A stretch of DNA of 64,000 nt from an uncultured Collinsella sp. (GTDB taxonomy: Bacteria > Actinomycetota > Coriobacteriia > Coriobacteriales > Coriobacteriaceae), in assembly GCA_959020715.1 (NCBI GenBank), contig CAUESV010000001.1, forward strand, positions 248,001 to 312,000, given 5' to 3'. Positions within the stretch are counted from its first letter, which is position 1. Each line of letters opens with the position of its first letter. A model generated the notes under the pieces. The model had not been told where the DNA came from. It made no database searches and saw only the letters and a program-made list of their open reading frames with translations. Below, piece after piece: positions 44,060-52,509 of this stretch. Made by a program: the position numbers and the translations under genes.

Positions 44060-44638
44060 TTACTCCTCGTACGCGCCCTCAAGCCGGAGCAGCCACTCCT
44101 TGCGATCGAGCCCGCCGGCATATCCGTTAAGCGAGCCATCGGCGGCAACCACGCGATGGCACGGCACGATAATCGAAATGGGATTACGCGCGACCGCGGC
44201 CCCCACGGCACGCGGGGACACAACGGGAGCCTCATTTCCCGGCACACGATGTCGAGCCGCAACACGCTGAGCGATCTCGCCATACGTAACGACCTCGCCA
44301 CGCGGAATTGAAAGCAGCTCAAACCAAACCTCGCGCTGAAACGCCGTACCAATCATATGCAACGGCGGCGTAAACCGAGGCTCCTGCCCCGCAAAATACG
44401 CATTCAGCCAAGCCCAAGAACGCTCAAGCACCGAAGAAGCCGCACCATTTGCCGGACTCACCGAAGACATCCCACCGGCACCAGAAACCGCATCGGCACC
44501 TTCAACGTGCTCCGCATCTTCTTTGAGCAGCGTAGAGCCAAAGTGCTCCTGCCCCTCAAACCAAAGCCCCGTCAGACCGCGGCCATCAGCGGCAAGCAAG
44601 ATTTCGCCCAAAGGTGAGGCAAATGTCGTCGTGACCAC
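44060..44638 (-). CDS. ogt: Methylated-DNA--protein-cysteine methyltransferase
   Basis: 192 aa. The suicide-cysteine motif IIVPCHRVVAADGSLNGYAGG is complete (Cys about residue 158), preceded by IPRGEVVTYGEIAQRVA. The N-terminal half is short, as in Ogt enzymes, with a ~35-residue Ser/Gly/Ala-rich insertion (about 45-70). It transfers the alkyl group of O6-alkylguanine to itself. Monocistronic. Confidence 0.95.
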   Translation of the reverse strand: MVTTTFASPLGEILLAADGRGLTGLWFEGQEHFGSTLLKEDAEHVEGADAVSGAGGMSSVSPANGAASSVLERSWAWLNAYFAGQEPRFTPPLHMIGTAFQREVWFELLSIPRGEVVTYGEIAQRVAARHRVPGNEAPVVSPRAVGAAVARNPISIIVPCHRVVAADGSLNGYAGGLDRKEWLLRLEGAYEE

Positions 44639-44797
44639 CAGCGGCTCCTTTCAAAACTCCGCAACATAATACCGCGAATTGTGCAGACAACCCCGCAGAT
44701 ACGTTCGGACAGACTCGATTGTCCAGGGGGGGCGTTCTCCCTCTCAATATCGGCTGATACCAAGTCGCAACGCCCAAAACGATGTCCGGCAAAAACG

Positions 44798-44979
44798 AAG
44801 GTGAATGGTTTTCCGAGAAGTGAACGAGTAAAACTAGGGTGCCGAAGCATCCGCATTTTTTGATTGCAAAACAGCAGGATTCATGCGATAAAACCGCAGG
44901 AAATGGCGGCCAAAATATGCCAATGCTTCAAGGGTCCAAAATAGGTCGTTCACTTCGCGGGAAACCATTCACCTTCGAT
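44798..44979. mobile_element. MITE-like element, 182 bp, with 32-bp terminal inverted repeats
   Basis: The ends read CGAAGGTGAATGGTTTTCCG... and the inverted partner at 44948-44979, with 30 of 32 positions matching. The interior is AT-rich compared with the flanks and has no open frame with a ribosome site. No clear flanking target duplication could be read by eye. Confidence 0.6.
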
Positions 44980-45134
44980 TCGCACCAACCCCAAAGTCCC
45001 CCAAGGCGGCAGGCGCGAAGCGCCGAGGCCGCCGCCGGGACCAGGGCCCGCAACGGCCACGCGCCCCCACATCAGCCCAGCGGCCCCAACCAACAACGGC
45101 CCCATCGCAGACCGCTCGCAGCAGCGTCACCGCA

Positions 45135-45263
45135 GGCGGGGGCCGAGCTTAGTTTTCAGAACACTCCGCAGACCAGTGTGGCGCCTTGTCCGCGGCTCCG
45201 AAGGAGCAGGACAAGGCGCCACACATGGTCGAGGACGTTCTGAAAACTAAGCCCGGCCCCGCC
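45135..45263 (-). other. Large nested hairpin element D, after asd
   Basis: The middle stem (45237-45263 with 45135-45162) pairs GCTTAGTTTTCAGAAC with its complement plus a GC-rich extension with one bulge. On the asd strand the internal loop carries CGTCCTCGACCATG (5') and CTGCGGAGTG (3'), like elements A-C. The inner stem is TGGCGCCTTGTCC-rich. No outer stem containing the stop codon was found here. Confidence 0.8.
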
Positions 45264-45275
45264 GGACAGGTCAAC

Positions 45276-46301
45276 CTACTCGCAGAGCAGCTTGGCGATC
45301 TGGACGGCGTTGGTTGCCGCGCCCTTACGGATTTGGTCGCCGCAGCACCAGAAGGTGATACCGCGCGCGGCCTCGGGGTTCGAGATGTCGCGACGCACGC
45401 GGCCGACCCAAATCAGGTCCTGGTCGGACGTATCCATCGGCATGGGGAAGCGATCGTGCGCATCCTCGGCGCTCATATCGTCAACCAGCTTCACGCCCGG
45501 AGCGGCAGCCAGCGCAGCACGGGCCTCCTCGACCGTAATATCGCGCTCAAACTCGAGCGTAATGCTCTCGGAGTGCGAGCGCAGCACGGGCACGCGCACG
45601 CAGGTGCAGTTCACGCGCAGCTCGGGCAGATGCATAATCTTGCGGCCCTCGTTTTGTAGCTTCATCTCCTCGGAGGTAAAGCCCTCCTCCTTGACGCCGC
45701 CAATCTGCGGAATCAGGTTGCTCGCGAGCTGTGCGGCAAATGCGCGCGGCTCGGGAATCTCCTCACCACGGCCCAGGGCGGCCAGCTGAGCCTCGAGCTC
45801 GGCCATACCGGGCGCGCCAGCGCCCGAAGCTGCCTGATACGTGGACACGATCATACGCTTCACGCCAGCGAGCTGATGCAGCGGCCACGTGGGAACCAGG
45901 CCGATGATAGTCGCGCAGTTGGGGTTGGCGATAAGGCCGTGATGCCACTTGATGTCGTCAGCATTGATCTCGGGTACGACCAGCGGCACCTCGGGATCCA
46001 TACGGAAGGCATGGCTGTTGTCGACCACGACGGCGCCGCGCTTGACGGCCTCGGGCAGCAGCTCCTTGGCGATATCGTCGCCGGCAGCGCCGAGCACGAT
46101 GTCGCAGCCCTCAAAGGCCTCGGGGCAAGCCTCTTCAATCACAATCTGCTCTCCACGGAACTCGACGGTTTTACCCGCGGAGCGTGCACTTGCCAGCAGC
46201 TTGAGCTTGCCAACTGGGAACTCCTGCTCGTTGAGGCACTCGAGCATCTGGGTGCCTACAGCTCCCGTCGCGCCCAAAATAGCAACCGTGTACTGTTTCA
46301 T
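45276..46301 (-). CDS. asd: Aspartate-semialdehyde dehydrogenase
   Basis: About 341 aa from the ATG at 46301 (AAAGGGGGAAG upstream); the frame is open 29 codons further. The NADP-binding AILGATGAVGTQMLECL is N-terminal; the catalytic Cys is in LIANPNCATIIGLVPTWPL, with TYQAASGAGAPGMAEL and the His/Arg region RVPVLRSHSESITLEF. It reduces aspartyl phosphate to the semialdehyde, the branch point to lysine, methionine and threonine. It is downstream of lysC on the same strand but separated by a terminator hairpin. Confidence 0.95.
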   Translation of the reverse strand: MKQYTVAILGATGAVGTQMLECLNEQEFPVGKLKLLASARSAGKTVEFRGEQIVIEEACPEAFEGCDIVLGAAGDDIAKELLPEAVKRGAVVVDNSHAFRMDPEVPLVVPEINADDIKWHHGLIANPNCATIIGLVPTWPLHQLAGVKRMIVSTYQAASGAGAPGMAELEAQLAALGRGEEIPEPRAFAAQLASNLIPQIGGVKEEGFTSEEMKLQNEGRKIMHLPELRVNCTCVRVPVLRSHSESITLEFERDITVEEARAALAAAPGVKLVDDMSAEDAHDRFPMPMDTSDQDLIWVGRVRRDISNPEAARGITFWCCGDQIRKGAATNAVQIAKLLCE

Positions 46302-46432
46302 GCTTCCCCCTTTAAAGGTTGTGGCTTTTGCCCGCACGCCGAGCAGGCCGATTATTGTTGCCAGTGTATACAAGAACAGGGCGGGCACGAAACCCGCCCC
46401 GTCGAAACGAAACCGAAACGAAACGCCCCGCC

Positions 46433-46464
46433 GTAGATTTTTGAGACATGACCCAAAAATCTAC
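46433..46464 (-). terminator. Terminator after lysC
   Basis: GTAGATTTTTG and CAAAAATCTAC around a 10-nt loop, starting 10 nt past the lysC stop codon. A second GC-rich hairpin (GGGCGGG/CCCGCCC, 46379-46399) follows before asd. Confidence 0.75.
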
Positions 46465-46474
46465 CGAGCAGTCG

Positions 46475-47863
46475 CTACTTTTTGAGCGCAGCCAGAGCGG
46501 GATCGACCGGCGCAGGAGCCTCCAGATCGGAGACCTTCACAATGCCGTTTTCGTCGGAGAAGGCACGGTAAATGGTCCGAATCGCCAGGTCGAAGTCCTT
46601 CTCCTCGACACCGATAATGATGTTGATTTCGTCACAGCTCTGCGAAATCATGCGCACGCTCACGCCGGCCTGGCCGAGCATGCCAAACAGATGGCCCGAG
46701 ATACCTGCACGACCGCGCAGGTTACGACCGACGGTCGCGATGAGCGCCAGGCCCTCGACAACCTCGATCTCGAGCGGCTCGACCTCCTGCTGAATGTCGC
46801 CCACAAGCGAGTACAGCGAATCGTGCACATCCTGCTCCTGCACCACGGCGCCAAAGCGGTCGACACCAGTGGGCATGTGCTCGACGGAAACGTCATAGCG
46901 TTCGAACACCGAAAGTGCACGGCGCATAAAGCCGACACGGGGCTTGGTGCGGTCGCGGGCGACGTTGATGGCGACAAAGCCGCGTTTGCCGGTCACGCCG
47001 GTAATGATGGGTTCTGCCTCGCCCTCGTCAGCCGTCTCGCTAATGATGGTACCGGGGTCCTGCGGCGCATTGGTGTTCTTGATGACCAGCGGAATACCCG
47101 CCTCACGCACAGGGAACACGGCCTCCTCGTGCAGGACGCTTGCGCCCATGTACGAAAGCTCACGCAGCTCCTCGTAGGTAACGCGGGCGATGGGCTGCGC
47201 CTCGGGCACAATACGCGGATCGGCAGAATAGAAGCCCGAAACGTCGGTCCAGTTCTCGTACAGATCGGCGCCCAGGCACTTGGCCAGAATCGAGCCGGAA
47301 ATATCGCCGCCGCCGCGGTCGAGCAGTTTGATCTGGCCCTCACGCGTCGCGCCGTAGAAACCGGGCATGACAAAGCCACCCTGCTGGCCGTACTCCTGCA
47401 CCAGCTCAGAGGTGCGGTTCATGCTGAGCGTACCGTCGTGATGGAACGCCACAACCGTCGCGGCGTCCAGGAACGGTAGGCCTAGGTACTCAGCCATCAG
47501 GCGCGCGGTAAAGTACTCGCCGCGGCTTACGAGCTCCTCAGTAGAGTAGCCACCGGAGCGGGCGCGCTCGGCAAAGGCCGCGAACTCCTCACGGATGGGA
47601 TAGGTGAGCTCCAGCTCGTCAGCGATATCAAAATAGCGCTGGCCAATGTCCTCGAGCAGCTCCTCACACGACACGTGATACTTAACGTGCGCGTTAACCA
47701 GGTAGAGCAGGTCGGTCACCTTGGTGTCGCCCTTAAAGCGGCGGCCGCAGGCAGAAACCACCACAAAACGGCGGGCAGGGTCGGCATCGACGATGGCCTT
47801 GATCTTCTTAAAGTGTTCGGCGTCGGCGACCGACGAGCCGCCAAACTTGGCAATCTTAATCAT
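46475..47863 (-). CDS. lysC: Aspartate kinase
   Basis: 462 aa. The kinase domain begins IKIAKFGGSSVADAEHFKKI and has FVVVSACGRRF, GFYGATREGQIKLLDRGGGD and DVSGFYSADPRIV. The C-terminal ~150 residues contain two ACT domains (VAINVARDRTKPRVGFMRRA; LALIATVGRNLRGRAGISGH), the site of feedback inhibition by lysine and/or threonine. First step of the aspartate pathway. It is divergent from thrC, and no lysine riboswitch was seen in the short gap. Confidence 0.95.
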   Translation of the reverse strand: MIKIAKFGGSSVADAEHFKKIKAIVDADPARRFVVVSACGRRFKGDTKVTDLLYLVNAHVKYHVSCEELLEDIGQRYFDIADELELTYPIREEFAAFAERARSGGYSTEELVSRGEYFTARLMAEYLGLPFLDAATVVAFHHDGTLSMNRTSELVQEYGQQGGFVMPGFYGATREGQIKLLDRGGGDISGSILAKCLGADLYENWTDVSGFYSADPRIVPEAQPIARVTYEELRELSYMGASVLHEEAVFPVREAGIPLVIKNTNAPQDPGTIISETADEGEAEPIITGVTGKRGFVAINVARDRTKPRVGFMRRALSVFERYDVSVEHMPTGVDRFGAVVQEQDVHDSLYSLVGDIQQEVEPLEIEVVEGLALIATVGRNLRGRAGISGHLFGMLGQAGVSVRMISQSCDEINIIIGVEEKDFDLAIRTIYRAFSDENGIVKVSDLEAPAPVDPALAALKK

Positions 47864-47966
47864 GGGCTTGAGGTTACCTTTCTAAAAGCCTCTGCAAACC
47901 TGTTTTGCGCGCTCTGATACCATGGTTTCACCGATTGGGACCAAGGCATCCGAGGAGCAGTGTTAT

Positions 47967-49484
47967 ATGGGAACTTATCATAGTACACGAGGACGCACTT
48001 TATCGTGCTCAAGTAAGGTGGCAATCCGCACCGGCATCGCTCCCGACGGGGGTTTGTTTGTCTCGGACGAGCTCGGCACCCAGCAGGTCGATATCAGCTC
48101 GCTTACAGATAAATCGTACTTTGAAATCGCTCAAGATGTGTTGGGAATGTTACTGAATGATTACACGGCCGAAGAAATTTCGGCGTGTGTCGACGAGGCA
48201 TACCGCGGCACATTCGCGAGCGAAGAGGTCACGCCGCTCGTCAAACTCGACGCCGCACCGGGCGCCGACGCCCCGCAAACCTATGTGATGGAGCTCTTTG
48301 GCGGCCCCACGAGCGCCTTTAAGGACGTCGCTCTGCAGATGCTCCCCCGCCTGATGGCCCGCACCTCCGCCAAGGACGGCGGCGCCGAGCGCATCATGAT
48401 CGTCACTGCCACGTCGGGCGACACGGGCAAGGCCGCGCTCGCCGGTTTTGCCGACGCTCCGGGCACGGGCATCACCGTCTTTTATCCCGAGGGCAAGGTC
48501 AGCCACGTCCAGAACCTGCAGATGTCCACTCAGGAGGGCGATAACGTCGCCGTCTGCGGCATCCGCGGCAACTTTGACGACGCCCAGAGCGCCGTCAAGC
48601 GCATCTTTGCCGATAAGGAGCTTGCCGAGCGTCTTGAGGCCGCCGGCACAGTGCTTTCGAGCGCCAACTCCATCAACGTCGGCCGTCTGGTGCCGCAGGT
48701 CGTCTACTACTTTGCCGCCTATGCGCAGCTGTTGCGCGCCGGCGCCATCGAGGCCGGCGACGCCGTGGAGTTCTGCGTACCGACCGGCAACTTTGGCGAC
48801 ATCCTGGCCGGCTACTATGCCAAGCGCATGGGTCTGCCCGTCGCCAAACTCGTCGTGGCCAGCGACAAAAACAACGTGCTCGCCGACTTCCTGACCACCG
48901 GCGTCTACGACCGCAACCGTCCGTTCTTCACGACCATCTCGCCGTCGATGGACATCCTCATCAGCTCCAACCTGGAGCGCATGCTGTACTTCCTGTCCGA
49001 TGGCGACTGTGAGCTCGTTGCCGGCCTTATGGAGCAGCTGGCACAGACTGGTCGCTACGAGGTTCCCGCCGACCTGCTGGCAAAGATTCAGAGCGTCTTT
49101 GGCTGCGGTTGGGCCAGCGAGGACGAGGTCCGCGCTGCCATCAAGAACTGCTGGGATGCAAACGGCTATGTGATCGACCCGCACACCGCTTGCGGCTATC
49201 ACGTCTTTGAAAAGGTCGCCCCCGCCGAGGGCACCAAGGCCCGCGTGCTGCTTTCGACCGCAAGCCCCTACAAGTTCCCGCGCGCCTGCTGCGACGCCCT
49301 GGGCCTTAACGTTCCCGAGGACGACTTTGAGGCCATGCGCGTGCTCGAGCAGGCCACCAACACGGTCGCCCCGACTCAGCTCGCCGAACTCGAATCCAAA
49401 CCCGTCCGCTTCGAAGACGTCTGCGACGTCGATGAGATGGCCAACTACGTAGAGTCTGCAGCAAAACGAATGAGCACCAACTAG
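47967..49484 (+). CDS. thrC: Threonine synthase
   Basis: About 505 aa from the ATG at 47967 (GAGGAG upstream). N-terminal STRGRTLSCSSKVAIRTGIA with PDGGLFVSDELG is typical of ThrC. The PLP lysine is in ELFGGPTSAFKDVALQMLP, the phosphate-binding loop is TATSGDTGKAALAGF and ICAPTGNFGDILAG-like VPTGNFGDILAGYYA follows. It converts O-phosphohomoserine to threonine. A terminator and a large hairpin separate it from thrB. Confidence 0.95.
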   Translation: MGTYHSTRGRTLSCSSKVAIRTGIAPDGGLFVSDELGTQQVDISSLTDKSYFEIAQDVLGMLLNDYTAEEISACVDEAYRGTFASEEVTPLVKLDAAPGADAPQTYVMELFGGPTSAFKDVALQMLPRLMARTSAKDGGAERIMIVTATSGDTGKAALAGFADAPGTGITVFYPEGKVSHVQNLQMSTQEGDNVAVCGIRGNFDDAQSAVKRIFADKELAERLEAAGTVLSSANSINVGRLVPQVVYYFAAYAQLLRAGAIEAGDAVEFCVPTGNFGDILAGYYAKRMGLPVAKLVVASDKNNVLADFLTTGVYDRNRPFFTTISPSMDILISSNLERMLYFLSDGDCELVAGLMEQLAQTGRYEVPADLLAKIQSVFGCGWASEDEVRAAIKNCWDANGYVIDPHTACGYHVFEKVAPAEGTKARVLLSTASPYKFPRACCDALGLNVPEDDFEAMRVLEQATNTVAPTQLAELESKPVRFEDVCDVDEMANYVESAAKRMSTN

Positions 49485-49496
49485 ATCCCTTATTAA

Positions 49497-49530
49497 GCGC
49501 CGGCTTTCGCCGGCGCACCTTCTTTTTATT
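49497..49530 (+). terminator. Rho-independent terminator of thrC
   Basis: GCGCCGGC-TTTC-GCCGGCGC followed by a T-rich tract. Confidence 0.93.
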
Positions 49531-49559
49531 TAGCTTTCGGGATGATGACGAGCATGCGA

Positions 49560-49671
49560 GCGGGTCTGGCCGTTTAGTTCGTCGCGAGTTCCGCACGAGC
49601 CGGAATGCACTTAATGTGCTTTCCGAGCGAGCCAGGACTGCCCGAGCAGCGAGCTAAACGGCCAGACCCGC
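49560..49671. other. Large hairpin element E, upstream of thrB
   Basis: The outer stem GCGGGTCTGGCCGTTTAG (49560-49577) pairs perfectly with 49654-49671. The inner stem is CGGAA...TTCCG around GCACTTAATGTGC. Read on the minus strand, the internal loop has GTCCTGGCTCG and GTGCGGAACT, a weak match to elements A-D. It ends 2 nt before the thrB ribosome site. Confidence 0.7.
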
Positions 49672-49685
49672 CCAGGAGGACCCAC

Positions 49686-50567
49686 ATGATCAAAATCACC
49701 GTCCCAGCAACCAGCGCCAACCTAGGCATCGGCTACGACACCCTCGGCATGGCCGTCAGCCTCTACTCGCACTTCACCTTTGAGCGCGCCGACAAGCTCA
49801 CCATCACGGGCTGCCCCGAAGAGTTCCAAAACGAGAATAACCTGGTCTATGTAAGCTTTGTCGATGCTCTGGCCGCCTGGGGCGAGCCGGCTTTTCCCGT
49901 TGCCATCGACATTCAGACCGACGTGCCCGTCGCCCGCGGCCTGGGTTCCAGCTCCACCTGCGTCGTCGCTGGCATCATGGCGGCCGCCGCGCTGACGGGC
50001 CACACCGTCGACCGCGCCGAGCTCGTCCGCATTGCCACCGAGGTCGAGGGCCATCCCGATAACGTCGCCCCTGCCATCCTGGGCGGTGCCGTCTGCTCCT
50101 TTACGCCGACTGATTCGCTCCCCCAGTGCCTGCGCTACGAGGTGAGCGATCGCTTGCGTTTTATTACCGTGATTCCGCCCTACGAGGTGCATACGAGCGA
50201 GGCGCGCAAGGTCGTGCCGCAGGAGATTCCACTCTCCACCGCCGTATGGCAAATGGGCCGCATCGCCGGCATGACGCGCGGCCTGGAGACCGGCGACCTT
50301 GACCTGATTGCCGCCGCTAATGACGACCGCATTCAGGAGCCCTATCGTCGCCGCCTCATCCCCGACTACAACGCCGTGCGCGACACCTGCCTTAACGGCG
50401 GCGCCAAGACCATCTGGATCAGTGGTTCGGGCTCGACCCTCATGGCTATAACCGACGACACCATCGTGGCAAAATTCCTGCAGGTCAAGCTGCGCGAGCA
50501 GTTCCCCAAGTGCGAGACGCATATTCTGACGTGCGACACCGAGGGCGCTCAAATCGAGTACCTGTAG
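49686..50567 (+). CDS. thrB: Homoserine kinase
   Basis: 293 aa from the ATG at 49686 (CAGGAGGA upstream). A GHMP kinase starting IKITVPATSANLGIGYDTLG, with the ATP loop VARGLGSSSTCVVAGIMAAA, EGHPDNVAPAILGGAV and the C-terminal TIWISGSGSTLMAI. It makes O-phosphohomoserine, the substrate of the upstream ThrC. Homoserine dehydrogenase is not in this window. The stop codon lies in the outer stem of element B. Confidence 0.95.
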   Translation: MIKITVPATSANLGIGYDTLGMAVSLYSHFTFERADKLTITGCPEEFQNENNLVYVSFVDALAAWGEPAFPVAIDIQTDVPVARGLGSSSTCVVAGIMAAAALTGHTVDRAELVRIATEVEGHPDNVAPAILGGAVCSFTPTDSLPQCLRYEVSDRLRFITVIPPYEVHTSEARKVVPQEIPLSTAVWQMGRIAGMTRGLETGDLDLIAAANDDRIQEPYRRRLIPDYNAVRDTCLNGGAKTIWISGSGSTLMAITDDTIVAKFLQVKLREQFPKCETHILTCDTEGAQIEYL

Positions 50568-50746
50568 ACATCGCCGATCGGTCTGTCCGGGCCACCCAGG
50601 GGCATCCCCTTAAAAACGTCCTCGCACTTGAGGCCCGCCTATCCTGCTCCTTCGGAGCATCGGATAGGCGGGCCTCGTGCTGCGGAATGTTTTTAAGGGG
50701 ATGTCCCTGGGTGGCCCTATGGTAACGTGACTAGCGATGTCTGCAG
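50562..50746 (+). other. Large nested hairpin element B, containing the thrB stop codon
   Basis: Outer stem: CTGTAGACATCGC (50562-50574, contains the TAG) with 50734-50746. Middle stem: 29 bp with one G-T pair (50590-50618 with 50689-50717). Internal loop: ACGTCCTCGCACTTG (5') and GCTGCGGAATG (3'). Inner stem: AGGCCCGCCTATCC with GGATAGGCGGGCCT. The 3' side after the middle stem reads ATGGTAAC; element A has TGCGGTAAC at the same place. Confidence 0.85.
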
Positions 50747-50808
50747 GGACCCACGCTTTGAAGGGGCGCCGGGCTGATAATTTGGCTTTTTATTGGCAGG
50801 GGCTCTTG

Positions 50809-51399
50809 CTAGAGGCAGGCCTCGGCGATGCGCTTTTTTAGTTCGTCGATGCCGGTGCCGGTTTGGGAGCTTGTGATGATCACGTTCTCGGCCGGGACGT
50901 TGAGCTGCTTCTTGATGGCCGCTGCCTGACGGGCCTGCTGGGTGCGGCTGAGCTTGTCGGCCTTGGTGAGGCAGACGATAAAGTTGAACTCGTTGCCCTG
51001 TAGGTAGTCGATCATGTCGTGGTCGAGCTTGCTGGGGTCGTGACGAATGTCCACCAGCGAGACGACCAAGTTAAAGCTGCGCTCGGAGTCGAAAAAGTCG
51101 CCGATAAGCTCGGCCCAGCGGTCGCGCTCGGCCTTGGAGCGACGGGCGAAACCGTAACCCGGCAGGTCCACGAAATGCACGTCGTCGGCCTCAAAGAAGT
51201 TGATGTTGCTCGTCTTGCCCGGCGTGCTGGAAACCTTGACCAGGTTCTTGCGGCCAAAGAGCTTGTTCATAATCGACGACTTGCCCACGTTGGAGCGGCC
51301 GACAAAGCTCACCTCGGGGCAGGTGGACTCGGGAATCTGCGAAACCTTGCCGTAGCTGGCGACGAACTTGGCAAGCTGGTAGTTAATGGAATCGGCCAT
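50809..51399 (-). CDS. engB: Ribosome biogenesis GTP-binding protein YsxC/EngB
   Basis: 196 aa from the ATG at 51399 (AAGGAG upstream). GTPase motifs: G1 GRSNVGKSSIMNKLFG, G3 FVDLPGYGFARRSKAERD, G4 LTKADKLSRT, G5 SSQTGTGIDEL. The family assists large-subunit ribosome assembly and is usually essential. The mtnN gene ends 38 nt upstream on the same strand, so the two are probably co-transcribed. Confidence 0.95.
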   Translation of the reverse strand: MADSINYQLAKFVASYGKVSQIPESTCPEVSFVGRSNVGKSSIMNKLFGRKNLVKVSSTPGKTSNINFFEADDVHFVDLPGYGFARRSKAERDRWAELIGDFFDSERSFNLVVSLVDIRHDPSKLDHDMIDYLQGNEFNFIVCLTKADKLSRTQQARQAAAIKKQLNVPAENVIITSSQTGTGIDELKKRIAEACL

Positions 51400-51437
51400 G
51401 GACACTCCTTGGTCGTAGGTTCTTACAAATAGACGCG

Positions 51438-52178
51438 CTATTGCGCAGCGGCAATGCGGCGGACGATATCGAGCGTAATGTCACTTGCGACACGCGCGTA
51501 CTCGAACAGATCGAACTCTCGCTCGCAAATTGCATCGTACGCCTCGTCACAATTATCGCTGATAGCGCGCAGCACCAGGCAATCGACACCATTTTTGGTT
51601 GCGACATGGGCAATTGCCGCGCCCTCCATGCCGACACAATCGGCATGCGTCGCCTCGATAGCGTCGTTGCGCATGGTGGCGCCCGTCACAAAGCGGTTAC
51701 CCGTGGCAATCGTGCCGACCAGGAACTGCTTGGTGCCCTCGTTCGAAGCGACTGCATTTTTCGAAGCGTCAACAAACCCACGCTCAGCAAGCACGTCGGC
51801 GGCAATATCGACCAGCGCGGGCGTCGAGCCAAACTCCTCGAGCCCCGGTGCGGACTCGGCGATAAGCGCGGTATCGGTATCCAGATAGCGTAGGCGTTTG
51901 CCAATGACCACGTCGTCGATATGGAGCTTGGGGTTCAAACCGCCCGCAATGCCCGAAAACACAACAGCCTGCGGAGCATACTTGCTAATGAGGTGCTGTG
52001 TTGCAGCGGCGGCGTTCACCGTGCCCATGCCCGCCGTTGTGGCGACAACTGTCAGGCCGTCGAGCTCACCGCTCACAACGGTCAAGCCTGCCTCCCGTGC
52101 CTCGCAAACGTCGCTCAGCTCTTCCTTAATCTGCATGATCTCTTTTTCGAGCGCACCGATAATCGCGATGGTAGCCAT
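51438..52178 (-). CDS. mtnN: 5'-methylthioadenosine/S-adenosylhomocysteine nucleosidase
   Basis: About 246 aa from the ATG at 52178. N-terminal IAIIGALEKEIMQIKEEL, VVFSGIAGGLNPKLHIDDVV, the substrate Glu in VGMEGAAIAHVATKNGVDCL and RAISDNCDEA (catalytic Asp) are all present. It cleaves adenine from MTA and SAH in the methyl cycle and AI-2 pathway. It lies upstream of engB on the same strand. Confidence 0.95.
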   Translation of the reverse strand: MATIAIIGALEKEIMQIKEELSDVCEAREAGLTVVSGELDGLTVVATTAGMGTVNAAAATQHLISKYAPQAVVFSGIAGGLNPKLHIDDVVIGKRLRYLDTDTALIAESAPGLEEFGSTPALVDIAADVLAERGFVDASKNAVASNEGTKQFLVGTIATGNRFVTGATMRNDAIEATHADCVGMEGAAIAHVATKNGVDCLVLRAISDNCDEAYDAICEREFDLFEYARVASDITLDIVRRIAAAQ

Positions 52179-52256
52179 ACCATTCCCCAAACCTATACGA
52201 AATTCTCAACCAAGGTATGGTACCAGCATTTTGTTTGACCTCGCCAAACGAACACG

Positions 52257-52478
52257 CTAGGCCAGTGCAGCTCGCGTATCAAACAGAGCCTTTGCAATCG
52301 CAGCCGTAACCTCGCTCGAACGGTCACTCCATGGCATCGATGTCATGACGCTCATGACATAGGTACGGCCATCGATGTCGATAAGGCCCGCATCGCATGT
52401 CGAATAGCAACCATCCTCGCTAATCCAGCCTGCCTTGTTGCGCACCAAAACCTGCTCGTCAGCAATGCCATCGCGCAT
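52257..52478 (-). pseudogene. C-terminal remnant of a class A beta-lactamase-like protein
   Basis: 73 codons matching only the end of a serine beta-lactamase/transpeptidase-like hydrolase: VRNKAGWISEDGCYSTCDAG carries a K-(S/T/A)-G equivalent, followed by DIDGRTYVMSVMTSMPWS. The Ser-x-x-Lys and SDN portions are missing. The DNA just upstream (AATTTAAGTCTGTCCCC) is unrelated and abuts pflA, so the 5' part has been deleted. Confidence 0.65.
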
Positions 52479-52509
52479 TCAATTTAAGTCTGTCCCCAAT
52501 GAGTGCGCG

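Larger units (their letters stand above)
44639..45275. other. Gene-free region of ~640 nt with a MITE-like element and a nested hairpin
   Basis: It holds a TIR-flanked element (44798-44979), a GC-rich hairpin (GGCGGCAGGCGCG with CGCCGAGGCCGCC, about 45006-45035) and nested element D (45135-45263). I see no gene or RNA of known type. Confidence 0.6.

Noticed and set aside
47864..47966. Lysine riboswitch between lysC and thrC
   Set aside because: The ~100-nt gap is too short for the aptamer and shows none of its conserved elements.
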